A DNA stretch of 64,000 bases from Cytobacillus oceanisediminis (GTDB lineage: Bacteria; Bacillota; Bacilli; Bacillales; Cytobacillaceae). A model generated the notes under the pieces. That model ran no database searches and had not been told where the DNA came from. It was given only the letters and a program-made list of their open reading frames with translations. Of the stretch, positions 9,058 through 18,086 are shown piece after piece. Where the stretch lies: assembly GCF_007830235.1 (NCBI RefSeq), contig NZ_VLKI01000015.1:1-64000 (forward strand). The letters run 5' to 3'. The position numbers and the translations under genes are program-made. Each line of letters opens with the position of its first letter. Within the stretch, counting starts at the first letter, position 1.

Positions 9058-10689
9058 CTAGCAGAGAATTTTACCCAATTTTTCTGTGAGTTTCATATTT
9101 TCGCTATAGTCTACCGGACAATCAATTAAGACTGGCTTATTCATCTCAACTGCTTTTTCCAGAGCGGGCTTTAATTCGCCTGTGTTTTGTATCTCGATTG
9201 CCTCAAATCCATATGAATGAGCAAGCTGGATAAAATCCGGATTTCCGAATTTAATATGGGATGACCGGTTAAACTCATTTAACTGTTTCCATTCAATTAA
9301 ACCGTAGCCTTCGTCTCTCCATAATAGAATAACGATAGGAAGATTGAGTCTTTTGGCTGTCTCAAGCTCAGCACTGGACATCTGAAAGGCACCGTCACCG
9401 CAGACGGCGACCACCTTTTTGTCGGGATGGACCATTTTGGCGGCAATGGCTCCCGGAACAGCTACGCCCATGGAAGCAAGGCCATTGGAAATGAGGCATG
9501 TATTCGGTTCATAGGTATGATACATTCTGGCCATCCACATTTTGTGCGCCCCAACATCAGATATCACGATGTCTTCATCATTTAAAACAGCTCGCAAATC
9601 AGCAATGATTTTTTGCGGCTTGACAGGGAAACCTGAGTCATTTTCAAACGTCTCCAATTCGTTGAGTGCTTTGTCCCTGACATTTGCAACCCATTTGTTG
9701 TCTCGGCTGGAAGGGGAGAGGGCTTTATGCAATGCTTGTAGATTTTCATTTAGATCGCCTAGTACATGATGCTTAACCGGATAGCTTGCATCCGTTTCAG
9801 CTTCGATCGTATCAATATTCAAAATCGGTGTTCGCCCGCCGGGATTCCAATTTCCTGGCGGATATTCTGCCATATCAAAACCTATTGCAATAATTAAATC
9901 TGATTCCCGGAATCCGCAAGTAATATAATCATTGCTGCTTAAACCGGCGGTAAGCAAGCTTAACTCATTTCTCCAGGATATGGCTCCTTTACCCATAAAG
10001 GAATGGACAACGGGAATCCTGGTTTTTTCCACAAGTTCACGCAAGCTGTCGGCAGCTTGTCCTCTTTCAACCCCCATGCCAGCCAATATAAGCGGGTGTT
10101 CTGCTTTTTCTATCAAATTTGCGGCTTCCTGGATCACTCGTTCACTGGCTTCCGGCAGAGAATGATTCATCATTTCAAGCGGGGATGAATCCACTTCCAT
10201 GGCCGCAACATCTTCAGGAAGATCAATATGAGCAGCTCCAGGCTTTTCTTTCGTGGCTACTCGAAAAGCTTTCCTGACAACCTCCGGAATGATATCTGTT
10301 GTTTTAACTTGGGCATTCCATTTTGTCACCGGTTCAAAAACGGAAACCAGGTCATAGTATTGATGGGAAATTTTGTGCTGCCGGTCCAAGCCTGCTTGTC
10401 CGGTTATGGCAATGAGAGGGGAGTGGTCCATATTTGCATTAGCAACCCCTGTCAGCAGATTTGTTGCGCCCGGTCCCAAAGTAGATAAGCAGACTCCAGG
10501 CTTTCCTGTCAGGCGGCCATAGGTACCTGCTATAAACGCTGCATTTGTTTCATGCCTGGTCACAATAAATTCAATGCTTGAATCGAGAAGAGCATCCATA
10601 ATATCCAGGTTTTCCTCGCCAGGAACACCGAAAATATATTCAACACCCTCGTTTTCAAGACACTTAATAAGTAGCTGTGCTGCTTTCAT
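9058..10689 (-). CDS. thiamine-diphosphate enzyme, acetolactate-synthase-like large subunit
   Basis: 543 aa with the three-domain TPP fold: N-terminal pyrimidine domain with Glu in VTRHETNAAF (~47), central FAD/NAD-like domain, and C-terminal pyrophosphate domain with GDGAFQMS (~431). Closest in style to acetolactate synthase large subunits, but it has no ilvN or alsD neighbour and is paired with an aldehyde dehydrogenase. A 2-oxoacid decarboxylase or ligase with another substrate is therefore possible. Start chosen at ATG 10689, 8 nt after AGGAGG; the upstream GTG falls inside that SD. Confidence 0.8.
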   Translation of the reverse strand: MKAAQLLIKCLENEGVEYIFGVPGEENLDIMDALLDSSIEFIVTRHETNAAFIAGTYGRLTGKPGVCLSTLGPGATNLLTGVANANMDHSPLIAITGQAGLDRQHKISHQYYDLVSVFEPVTKWNAQVKTTDIIPEVVRKAFRVATKEKPGAAHIDLPEDVAAMEVDSSPLEMMNHSLPEASERVIQEAANLIEKAEHPLILAGMGVERGQAADSLRELVEKTRIPVVHSFMGKGAISWRNELSLLTAGLSSNDYITCGFRESDLIIAIGFDMAEYPPGNWNPGGRTPILNIDTIEAETDASYPVKHHVLGDLNENLQALHKALSPSSRDNKWVANVRDKALNELETFENDSGFPVKPQKIIADLRAVLNDEDIVISDVGAHKMWMARMYHTYEPNTCLISNGLASMGVAVPGAIAAKMVHPDKKVVAVCGDGAFQMSSAELETAKRLNLPIVILLWRDEGYGLIEWKQLNEFNRSSHIKFGNPDFIQLAHSYGFEAIEIQNTGELKPALEKAVEMNKPVLIDCPVDYSENMKLTEKLGKILC

Positions 10690-10875
10690 TCTTAACACCT
10701 CCTGGGTCTATTTGATAAAAAATATTGCTTATTTGACTATTCCACATATATGTCCTCATAAACAGAATGGCATCCCTTAACCAGCAGACTGTTTGATGGA
10801 CAAGATCAGCATTTTCCAATTGGACGAGCATATGATGAAAAAAGACATATATTCGGAAAGGAAATCAGGTATCCT

Positions 10876-11790
10876 ATGATTCCAGTAAAAGCTAATTTTG
10901 CAGCTTCTTTATATGCCACGATTTCGATTTGTTTTTGGGGAATTTCTTTTGTTTCAACAAAAGCAGTCATTGATAAATTGGATCCGTTCACGCTGCTTAT
11001 GCTTCGCTTTGCGATTGGTGCAGCATTTTTATTCTTTTTACTGCTTTTGAAAAGATATCCCTTAAAGATTCCCGTCAAATATATTCCGCATTTGATTGTG
11101 CTCGGTGTGTTGGGGGTTTTTATTCATCAAGTGATCCAGGCGACTGCTCTTCTTACGATTGACGCTTCCTCAGCAGGGTGGATGATTTCATTTTCGCCTG
11201 TGTTCACAGTATTGCTTTCGATGGTTTTTTTGCATGAGAAGCTGACACTCGTAAGGTCAATCGGTATAATGATTGCTATTTCAGGGGTTTTGATGGTGAC
11301 CGGGGCGAGAAGCGGTCAGACATTGGGGTTTGCCATAAATATTGGTTATATCCTAATGATTATAAGTACGCTGAATTGGGCGGTCTACTCAGTACTGTTA
11401 AAAAGGCTGCACATTGAACTTCCATCTCTTGTTGTTACATTTTATATGAGTTTGCTGGGATGCAGCCTAACCATCCCTTTTCTGGTAAGAGATAGGGGAT
11501 GGGAGAGCTTTCATCTTTTAACTGCCGTCGAATGGAGCCATATAGTATTTCTAGGTGTATTTGTATCAGGGATTGCTTATTGGTATTGGGCTAAGGCGCA
11601 CGAAGTATTGGAAGCGTCAAAGGTTTCGATGTTTATGTATATGGAACCGTTGTTCACCCTGATTGCGGCCATTTTTCTGCTGCATGAGAAAGTTTTTTTC
11701 ATAAGCATACTGGGTGGTGTCATAATTATTATAGGAGTTCTGATAGTCAATGGTCAGATAGGTACGATTATTTTATGGAGGAGACGATAA
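10876..11790 (+). CDS. EamA-family drug/metabolite transporter
   Basis: 304 aa with ten predicted membrane helices in two EamA repeats: an N-terminal half with FWGISFVSTKAVID and a second half with INIGYILMIISTLNWAVYS. The C-terminus RLYLW-type is replaced by basic IILWRRR. Exporters of this family move amino acids or small metabolites. A cysteine dioxygenase gene starts 27 bp downstream, so export or detoxification of a cysteine-related compound is a reasonable guess. SD is weak (CAGG). Confidence 0.85.
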   Translation: MIPVKANFAASLYATISICFWGISFVSTKAVIDKLDPFTLLMLRFAIGAAFLFFLLLLKRYPLKIPVKYIPHLIVLGVLGVFIHQVIQATALLTIDASSAGWMISFSPVFTVLLSMVFLHEKLTLVRSIGIMIAISGVLMVTGARSGQTLGFAINIGYILMIISTLNWAVYSVLLKRLHIELPSLVVTFYMSLLGCSLTIPFLVRDRGWESFHLLTAVEWSHIVFLGVFVSGIAYWYWAKAHEVLEASKVSMFMYMEPLFTLIAAIFLLHEKVFFISILGGVIIIIGVLIVNGQIGTIILWRRR

Positions 11791-11816
11791 GCCAAAATGT
11801 GAAGGGGGAATCATTT

Positions 11817-12368
11817 ATGGCTTTGCATGACCGGTTTAAAGGCTGTTTGGATGAATTGAATTCGCCTTCTGCAGAAGAGCTTAAAAAGGCGTTGAAATCA
11901 CTGGATATTAACCTGGAAGAGATGCTTCCTTATCTGCAATCTGCAGATGGAAAGCCCTACTATCGCAAGCTTCTCTATCAAAATGATGAAGTGGAACTAC
12001 TTGTAATGAACTGGTCGGATTTAGAATGTGCCCCTCACGATCATGGGAATTCATGCGGATGGATACAAGTTTTAAACGGGGCTTCTGAAAATACAGTTTT
12101 TGCAGTGAAACAAAATCAGATTCCACAGGAGCTGTTTGCTGAGATAAAGGGGCAGGGTTCCTTCTTTTTTGCGCCTAAAAAGGGCGTTCACAAAATGAAG
12201 AGAGCAGGTATGGATTATCTTGTAACTTTGCATCTTTATTCACCGCCAATTACGGGGATGAAGGTATATGATCTGGAGAAATGCGCTGCTTGTATCGTAT
12301 CAGATGACTGTGGGGCATGGTGGCCAGAAGATATGAGGAAAAAGGTAAAAGAAATCCAGTTAAAATAA
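11817..12368 (+). CDS. cysteine dioxygenase family protein
   Basis: 183 aa cupin, related to B. subtilis YubC. Cysteine dioxygenase uses Fe(II) and O2 to convert cysteine to cysteine sulfinate. Two metal His are seen in CAPHDHGNSCGW (~65) and the third in KKGVHKMKRAG (~123). ATG 11817 follows AAGGGGGAA; an in-frame ATG further up overlaps the transporter gene and is unlikely. Cys-rich tail CAACIVSDDCGAW. Co-directional with the EamA transporter. Confidence 0.85.
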   Translation: MALHDRFKGCLDELNSPSAEELKKALKSLDINLEEMLPYLQSADGKPYYRKLLYQNDEVELLVMNWSDLECAPHDHGNSCGWIQVLNGASENTVFAVKQNQIPQELFAEIKGQGSFFFAPKKGVHKMKRAGMDYLVTLHLYSPPITGMKVYDLEKCAACIVSDDCGAWWPEDMRKKVKEIQLK

Positions 12369-12369
12369 A

Positions 12370-12598
12370 AGGCTTGTTAAAGTTCATTGTTGATGTTGGC
12401 ACCCTGTAGGAACGGAAGGCGGAAGGCGGAAGACACCTCGAAAATGCCGCATTTCCTTATTCGAGGACGCCATTCATTGTCCAGCGGGAGAAGCGAGTTA
12501 AAGGGAGGCCCCGCAGGCTTAGTGCTTGAGGAGCGTGGGACCGCCCGCTGTTCGCTGAGCATATTGAGTGGAAATCAATAGGCAAGTTTAACAGAGCC
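12370..12598 (+). repeat. R1 palindromic element, copy a
   Basis: Begins 2 bp after the cysteine dioxygenase stop. Left end AGGCTTGTTAAA, right end TTTAACAGAGCC. Internal landmarks are GGCACCCTG near the left end, GGGAGGCCCCGCAGG in the middle and GTGGAAATCAAT near the right end. Confidence 0.85.
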
Positions 12599-12599
12599 C

Positions 12600-12631
12600 A
12601 AAAAAAGAGTTCCTCTTTGGCGGAGGAACTC
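12600..12631 (-). terminator. terminator of cls-uvsE
   Basis: GAGTTCCTC / GAGGAACTC stem; on the minus strand it is followed by seven T. Confidence 0.85.
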
Positions 12632-12636
12632 CCTCG

Positions 12637-13593
12637 TTATTTCCACTCAATCTCCGCACCGCCGAGCCTTTTGACGCCGCGTATGCTGCTGATCTCCTCT
12701 GTCAGCTTAAGAGCTGCTTTGTCCTTTGCTTTTGCTTCAATCATAAAGTCGATGTCCCGGTCAAAGGTTCTCAGCAAATTGAGAAGCGGCCTGATAAAGT
12801 CAAGATCTACGTAGTCAGCGTGGGACCGGAAAGCTTTTTCAGATTTAGGGGATGAAATATGAATCTTCGGCTCCAGGCTGGTTTTTTCCCATGTAAGGAA
12901 AATTTCCGGCAGGAGTTCTTCCAACGGCCGGTTCCCGAGGTTGGCGATATGGTGATGATAGTCGAACATAAGAGGAATATTTTCTTGCTGGCAGGCCAAC
13001 AGAGTTTCATCCGTATTATAGGTTTTATCATCGTTCTCCAGCGTCATTACTTCTTTAATGTAAGATGGCAGCATCTTTAGATTTTCATGAAAACGATCAA
13101 TTGTCGTCAGCTTGTCTCCATATGCCCCGCCGATATGGATATTGATGATGCTTTCTTTTTCCACACCCATGGCTTCAAACATCCGGTAATGATACTCCAT
13201 ATCTTTGACAGCGTTTTTTGTTACTTCTTCCCGGGGTGATGTAAACAAGGTGAACTGGTTGGGGTGGAAGCTGACCCGCAGTTTATGTTTTTTGATAACC
13301 TCGCCAATCTCCAGCCACTTTTCCTTAAAGGGTGTGACAAAATCCCATAATACTTCAGGATGGGTGGCTAGGGGGACGATGGAACTGGAGAGCCGGTACA
13401 ATTGAATTTCATGTGCAATATTGTAATGCAGCATCCTTAACGTGTTCTGCAGATTTTGAGCTGTGACTGTTTTCAGTTTTTCCAGCCTTTCTTCGGCAGG
13501 CATTTGCTGATAGCGGGTAAAGGTTAAAGTTCTGGCAGGGGAAGCTTCCCACAAACTGATCGCGTGGGAAACATATCCTAAGCGAATCTTCAT
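12637..13593 (-). CDS. uvsE: UV DNA damage endonuclease
   Basis: 318 aa TIM-barrel UvdE/UvsE enzyme (B. subtilis YwjD) that nicks 5' of pyrimidine dimers and other lesions. Family blocks seen: [17 protein letters not shown] at the N-terminus, [13 protein letters not shown] (~105), [10 protein letters not shown] (~145), LENDDKTY and [13 protein letters not shown] near the end. ATG 13593 sits behind AGAAGGTG; the frame runs further but overlaps upstream cls. Expressed after the cardiolipin synthase gene with a 31-bp gap, as in B. subtilis. Confidence 0.95.
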   Translation of the reverse strand: MKIRLGYVSHAISLWEASPARTLTFTRYQQMPAEERLEKLKTVTAQNLQNTLRMLHYNIAHEIQLYRLSSSIVPLATHPEVLWDFVTPFKEKWLEIGEVIKKHKLRVSFHPNQFTLFTSPREEVTKNAVKDMEYHYRMFEAMGVEKESIINIHIGGAYGDKLTTIDRFHENLKMLPSYIKEVMTLENDDKTYNTDETLLACQQENIPLMFDYHHHIANLGNRPLEELLPEIFLTWEKTSLEPKIHISSPKSEKAFRSHADYVDLDFIRPLLNLLRTFDRDIDFMIEAKAKDKAALKLTEEISSIRGVKRLGGAEIEWK

Positions 13594-13624
13594 TTTTGCT
13601 GCACCTTCTTTTCCCCGGATTCCC

Positions 13625-14833
13625 TTAAAGGAAACTGGCCACCGTGCGGGCAAGCATCTCCTTAAATGTCCGAAAAGGATCCGGACGGTTTAATTCTTTT
13701 AACGTTAATCTTTTCGCATTTTGAATGTCCTTATCTAAAACTGCTTGGACTTTTTGGATGAATTCTTTGTCATAAATAAAGCAATTGATTTCATAGTTTA
13801 AAAACAGGCTCCGTTTATCAAAATTGGCAGTTCCGACATCACTGGTTTCATCATCAATGATAATGGCCTTGGCATGGTAAAAGCCGTTCAAATATTCATA
13901 TACATAGGCACCTTGCTTTAGCAGCTTTCTTAAATAATGATAAGAGGCTTCTTTTACAAGGACATGATCCGTCATGCAGGGAACAAGAATTTTTACAGTG
14001 ATGCCTCGTTTCAATGCATGGCTTAAGTCCTGGAAGAGCCTTTTGCTCGGAATAAAATAAGGCGTGCCAATTGTAATGGACTTCTTTGCATTTCGGATTA
14101 TAGAGGAAAAGCTTTCTTCCATAAAGGCCCCTTTATAAGCAGCCAACTGATGTTTATATTTGCCCGTATGGAGTTCAGGAAAATAGATGCTGTCTGCCAG
14201 CAGGTCGGTCTTTGTTGCTTTGTACCAATCTACAAGAAACTCTCTTTGAAGATCGTGAACACCTTCGCCTTGGAATTTTAAATGGTAATCGCGCCAGGGT
14301 GTCAGCTTTGGGTCTTTATTAATGTATTCTTTCCCGATATTAAAACCGCCGCTAAACCCGATCTTTCCGTCAATAACGGTAATCTTCTTGTGGTTTCTAG
14401 CTTGAAACGAATAGAAAAGAAAAGGCGGCTTTGGAACATGTGCAAAGGAAAATTTAATTCCGCTGCTCTTGAGATCTTTAACTGTTTTTCTCTTAACAGG
14501 AAAGCTGCCGACCCAATCGAGAAGGAGGCGGACTTCAACCCCTTCCTTTGCTTTACCCTTTAGAATGGCTAAAAACTCCTGGCTGATTTTATCATCTTTC
14601 AAAATATAAAATAAAATATGGATATGCTTTTGGGCGTTTCTTATTTCGGAAAACAAGTCTTTGAATAGAGCAGGCCCGTCTGTAAACATCTCCATATCGC
14701 TCTGGCGGATTGGACAATTTGTTCGCTCAAGTTTTTTTAAATGATTTTTACGGCCCAATGTAAAATCGATATACATCCATAAAAAGAGCACGAGTAAAAT
14801 GACCATGATGATATTCCAGACTGTCAATGCCAT
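13625..14833 (-). CDS. ywjE: cardiolipin synthase (phospholipase D family), YwjE-like
   Basis: About 402 aa membrane enzyme condensing phosphatidylglycerol to cardiolipin. One N-terminal membrane helix ([18 protein letters not shown]) is followed by two PLD motifs, HKKITVIDG (~147) and HAKAIIIDD (~319). Start is uncertain: ATG 14833 has GAGGAAG immediately upstream, TTG 14827 has better spacing from it, and the frame extends to 14887. Forms an operon with uvsE. Confidence 0.88.
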   Translation of the reverse strand: MALTVWNIIMVILLVLFLWMYIDFTLGRKNHLKKLERTNCPIRQSDMEMFTDGPALFKDLFSEIRNAQKHIHILFYILKDDKISQEFLAILKGKAKEGVEVRLLLDWVGSFPVKRKTVKDLKSSGIKFSFAHVPKPPFLFYSFQARNHKKITVIDGKIGFSGGFNIGKEYINKDPKLTPWRDYHLKFQGEGVHDLQREFLVDWYKATKTDLLADSIYFPELHTGKYKHQLAAYKGAFMEESFSSIIRNAKKSITIGTPYFIPSKRLFQDLSHALKRGITVKILVPCMTDHVLVKEASYHYLRKLLKQGAYVYEYLNGFYHAKAIIIDDETSDVGTANFDKRSLFLNYEINCFIYDKEFIQKVQAVLDKDIQNAKRLTLKELNRPDPFRTFKEMLARTVASFL

Positions 14834-14933
14834 CTTCCTCTCAACAAGATTTCCTGTTAGTATTTCCTTCGGTTGCATTTCTATCATGGAATCTTCAAGT
14901 TTATTGCAGGACTTTTTCCAAAACGAATAGAAG

Positions 14934-14951
14934 TTATCTACATGTGGATAA
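14934..14951. promoter_or_regulatory. abutting inverted DnaA boxes
   Basis: TTATCTACATGTGGATAA: an 8/9 box directly followed by a perfect box on the other strand. It lies between divergent ywjE and fadF, 43 bp before the fadF -35. Confidence 0.5.
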
Positions 14952-14993
14952 CAAAATAATTAAACTTTTCGAACAACTTTATTGAAAAAGTGG

Positions 14994-15021
14994 TTGACTG
15001 AATGCTCATTCATAATATAAT
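14994..15021 (+). promoter_or_regulatory. fadF promoter with overlapping FadR-type operator
   Basis: TTGACT (14994-14999), 16-nt spacer, TATAAT (15016-15021). TGACTGAATGCTCATTCA at 14995-15012 matches the known Bacillus FadR consensus TGAATGAMTANTCATTCA at 16 of 18 positions, so the repressor would cover the -35 and spacer. Long-chain acyl-CoA should relieve it. Confidence 0.75.
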
Positions 15022-15129
15022 GGGAGTAAGAGATAAATTCAGAAAATTTTATTGTATTTAAAATTTTCTAAGGAGAATGAATTAGCACAAAAAGTGCTGG
15101 GATAATTTACGAAAGGAGCACTATGCCCT

Positions 15130-17241
15130 ATGAACGGTTTATTATGGATTAATTTAATTGCATTCCTTCTTGTAACCGCTTACGCTGTCAGCCTGTTTGT
15201 CTATGTTGTCAAGACACGGATCGAATATATCAAGCTTGGCAAAAAGGTCGAATTTGACGGCAAAGTAAAAGAGCGCCTAGAAAAAATCTGGGTCAATGTG
15301 TTTGGACAGAAGAAACTCTTAAAGGATAAGAAAAGCGGAATCATGCACCTCATGTTTTTCTACGGATTTCTTCTTGTTCAATTCGGTGCCATTGATTTTA
15401 TTATCAAGGGAATTAAGCCTGGTGCACATTTGCCGCTGGGACCTTTATATCCTGGCTTCACGTTTTTCCAGGAAATTGTGACCCTGATGATCCTTGTTGC
15501 AGTGATCTGGGCTTTTTACCGACGTTATGTTGAAAAGCTTGTTCGCTTAAAGAGAGGATTTAAAGCAGGTCTTGTACTTATTTTTATCGGAGGGTTAATG
15601 CTCTCTGTTCTCCTTGGAAATGGGATGAGCATGATCTGGCATGGCCATGAAGGAACATGGTCTGAGCCTGTTGCGTCCCTCATTGCAGGAGCATTCTCAT
15701 GGATGGGAGAAACCGGGGCGATCGTTGTATTCTATATCGCATGGTGGATTCATTTGCTGTTCCTATTAGCATTCCTTGTGTACGTGCCGCAATCCAAGCA
15801 CGCTCACTTAATCGCCGGACCGGCCAACGTTTATTTCAACCGCATGGATAACCCGGGAAAATTAAAAGAAATCGATTTTGAAGATGAATCGCAAGAAAGC
15901 TTTGGTGTCGGCAAGATTGAAGACTTTACACAGCACCAAATGATTGATTTCTATGCATGTGTGGAATGTGGACGCTGTACAAATATGTGTCCGGCTACAG
16001 GTACTGGTAAAATGCTTTCGCCTATGGATCTGATTATCAAATTGCGCGACCATTTAACAAACCACGGTGCTTCTGTTACATCCAAGCAGCCTTGGGTGCC
16101 AACATTTGCTTTTTCAAACACGAAAGGCAATCAGATTGCTCTTGCAGCAGCAGGCCAAGGTGCTGAAGAAGCGGCGGCTGGCATTGCATACAGCCCAAGC
16201 CTGATTGGCGAAGTCATTACAGAAGAAGAAATCTGGGCATGTACGACTTGCCGCAACTGTGAAGACCAATGTCCTGTTATGAATGAGCATGTTGATAAGA
16301 TTATCGATCTGCGCCGTTACCTTGTTTTAACAGAGGGTAAAATGGATGCTGATGCACAACGAGCGATGACGAATATCGAACGCCAGGGCAATCCTTGGGG
16401 ACTAAACCGCAAGGAGCGCGAAGACTGGAGAGAGGCACGCGAGGATGTTCATGTGCCGACAGTGAAGGAAATGAAAAAGGCGGGAGAAGAGTTCGAATAC
16501 TTATTCTGGGTTGGCTCAATGGGATCTTACGATAACCGCAGCCAAAAGATTGCTCTATCCTTTGCCAAGCTATTGAATGAGGCAGGCGTCAAGTTTGCTA
16601 TTCTTGGAAACAAGGAAAAGAACTCAGGCGATACGCCAAGACGTCTAGGCAACGAGTTCTTATTCCAGGAGCTTGCGACTAAGAATATTGAAGAATTTGA
16701 GAAAAATGAAGTGAAGAAAATCGTTACAATCGACCCGCATGCCTACAACATTTTCAAAAACGAGTATCCGGATTTCGGATTGCAGGCAGAGGTATATCAC
16801 CATACTGAGGTTCTTGCCAAGCTTGTAGAAGAAGGCAAGCTGAAGCCGCAATATGCAGTGAACGAAACAATCACATTCCATGATTCTTGCTACCTTGGAC
16901 GCTACAACGAGGTTTACGATCCTCCGCGTGAAATCCTTAAGTCTATTCCAGGCGTTAAGCTTGTGGAAATGGAAAGAAACCGCGAAACCGGCATGTGCTG
17001 TGGAGCGGGCGGCGGCTTGATGTGGATGGAGGAAGAAACAGGACACCGCATCAACGTATCACGTACAGAGCAGGCGCTTGCGGTTAGCCCGTCAGTGATC
17101 AGTTCAGGATGTCCTTACTGCTTAACCATGCTTTCTGATGGAACAAAAGCAAAAGAAGTGGAAGAACAGGTTCACACGTACGATGTTGCTGAAATTCTAG
17201 AAAAGTCCATTGTGGGTGAAAAGCAGAATTTAGCTTCTTAA
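15130..17241 (+). CDS. fadF: membrane-bound iron-sulfur oxidoreductase, probable electron acceptor of acyl-CoA dehydrogenation
   Basis: 703 aa, matching B. subtilis FadF (YwjF). The N-terminal third carries about five membrane helices of the heme-b-type NarI-like domain. Two CxxCxxCxxxCP ferredoxin motifs follow (CVECGRCTNMCP ~276, CTTCRNCEDQCP ~370), then two cysteine-rich CCG domains (CCGAGGG ~621, GCPYCL ~661) as in heterodisulfide reductases. It probably passes electrons from acyl-CoA dehydrogenases via ETF to quinone. ATG 15130 lies 11 nt after GGAG. The FadR operator upstream and the acyl-CoA catabolic genes downstream support this role. Confidence 0.9.
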   Translation: MNGLLWINLIAFLLVTAYAVSLFVYVVKTRIEYIKLGKKVEFDGKVKERLEKIWVNVFGQKKLLKDKKSGIMHLMFFYGFLLVQFGAIDFIIKGIKPGAHLPLGPLYPGFTFFQEIVTLMILVAVIWAFYRRYVEKLVRLKRGFKAGLVLIFIGGLMLSVLLGNGMSMIWHGHEGTWSEPVASLIAGAFSWMGETGAIVVFYIAWWIHLLFLLAFLVYVPQSKHAHLIAGPANVYFNRMDNPGKLKEIDFEDESQESFGVGKIEDFTQHQMIDFYACVECGRCTNMCPATGTGKMLSPMDLIIKLRDHLTNHGASVTSKQPWVPTFAFSNTKGNQIALAAAGQGAEEAAAGIAYSPSLIGEVITEEEIWACTTCRNCEDQCPVMNEHVDKIIDLRRYLVLTEGKMDADAQRAMTNIERQGNPWGLNRKEREDWREAREDVHVPTVKEMKKAGEEFEYLFWVGSMGSYDNRSQKIALSFAKLLNEAGVKFAILGNKEKNSGDTPRRLGNEFLFQELATKNIEEFEKNEVKKIVTIDPHAYNIFKNEYPDFGLQAEVYHHTEVLAKLVEEGKLKPQYAVNETITFHDSCYLGRYNEVYDPPREILKSIPGVKLVEMERNRETGMCCGAGGGLMWMEEETGHRINVSRTEQALAVSPSVISSGCPYCLTMLSDGTKAKEVEEQVHTYDVAEILEKSIVGEKQNLAS

Positions 17242-17259
17242 AAATATGGTAATTATATA

Positions 17260-17480
17260 ATTTGGCACCGTGTTGATTGGAGCGGAAGACGCGAGATCCT
17301 CAAAAATGCATTCGCATTTTCTTCGTGAGGTGTTAATTCAAGGCTGTTTATTCAATGTCCTGCGGGAATGCGAGTCAAAGGGAGACCCCGAAGGTGCGTC
17401 ATGCGCCGAGGGGGCTCCCGGACCGCCCGCGGTTCGCTGAGCGTCTGGAGCGGAGATCAACAGACAAGTTAACAAAGCCT
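17260..17480 (+). repeat. R1 palindromic element, copy b
   Basis: Long form, with the GAAAATGC / GCATTTTC hairpin module and the GGGAGACCCCG block. The right end TTAACAAAGCCT is present; the left terminal arm is degraded. Starts 19 bp after the fadF stop. Confidence 0.85.
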
Positions 17481-17593
17481 AAAATAAAGTAACATTAGTA
17501 GAAATGGAAGCACTGAAACAAAATTATTTAAAGCATTTTTAGTCACTTTCGGGCATACATGTATGTGACAGGAGAATGATTTTTGCCGCAGAT

Positions 17594-17860
17594 TAACTGG
17601 CAGTAAGTCCACAATTGATAGACAGTTTTATCTGCTGAATATTAGGTGGACAACTGCCAGTGAAAGCCCGGCGACGGACAGGACGTCCTAGCCAGGCGAT
17701 GCCACAGGACAAGGAAACTTCGTCAGCGATTCATCGCACGACCGAAAGCGGTAGCTTTTGGGAGGATGTGGCGCCCTAAGCATGGTAAGTTTAACTAACC
17801 ATGTGGGGGACCCGCTCATGGAAGTTAAACTTTATGAATTTTGTGTAAAGTGTTTCAATT
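17594..17860 (+). ncRNA. strongly structured non-coding stretch (candidate RNA or repeat)
   Basis: No gene is visible between fadF and the thiolase; past R1b the region holds nested inverted repeats. ACTGGCAGT..GTCCAC (17597-17612) pairs with GTGGAC.ACTGCCAGT (17646-17661). GGAC-AGGAC-GTCC (17676-17688), AAGG-AAA-CTT, GCGAT-TC-ATCGC and CCG-AAAG-CGG are small hairpins, the last three enclosed by GCCACA / TGTGGC (17701-17772). AAGTTTAAC (17787) pairs with GTTAAACTT (17823), competing with CATGGT / ACCATG. No riboswitch class was recognised; it could instead be a dispersed repeat. Confidence 0.45.
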
Positions 17861-17884
17861 TCTGCTATTTTTCTAGTAAAATAG

Positions 17885-17899
17885 AATAAAGCGCTTACA
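17885..17899 (+). promoter_or_regulatory. probable cre (CcpA) site upstream of thiolase
   Basis: AATAAAGCGCTTACA matches WTGWAAGCGYTWWCA at 13 of 15 positions, consistent with catabolite repression of the downstream acyl-CoA cluster. No clear sigma-A promoter was assigned. Confidence 0.45.
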
Positions 17900-18086
17900 A
17901 TTTTTAAAAAACGGGATGGAGATCGATTATCTCCTATTTGTACGCCGTCTTTTCGAGCGAGCGTTCAGTCAACCTTAGTACCTCACCTACATTTAACTTC
18001 AACAAGACCAACTGCAGAGACTCAAAATTTTTTCTAAAAAATTTTTCGAACATTTTAAATTAATAGTACAAAGGAGCGATTCTTTT

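Noticed and set aside
12370..12598. R1 as an insertion sequence
   Set aside because: No transposase reading frame in any copy; at most a MITE-like or structural element.
17956..17972. TetR operator GAGCGAGCGTTCAGTC upstream of thiolase
   Set aside because: Half-sites match only 4 of 6 and no second copy was found near the other cluster genes; too weak to list as a feature.
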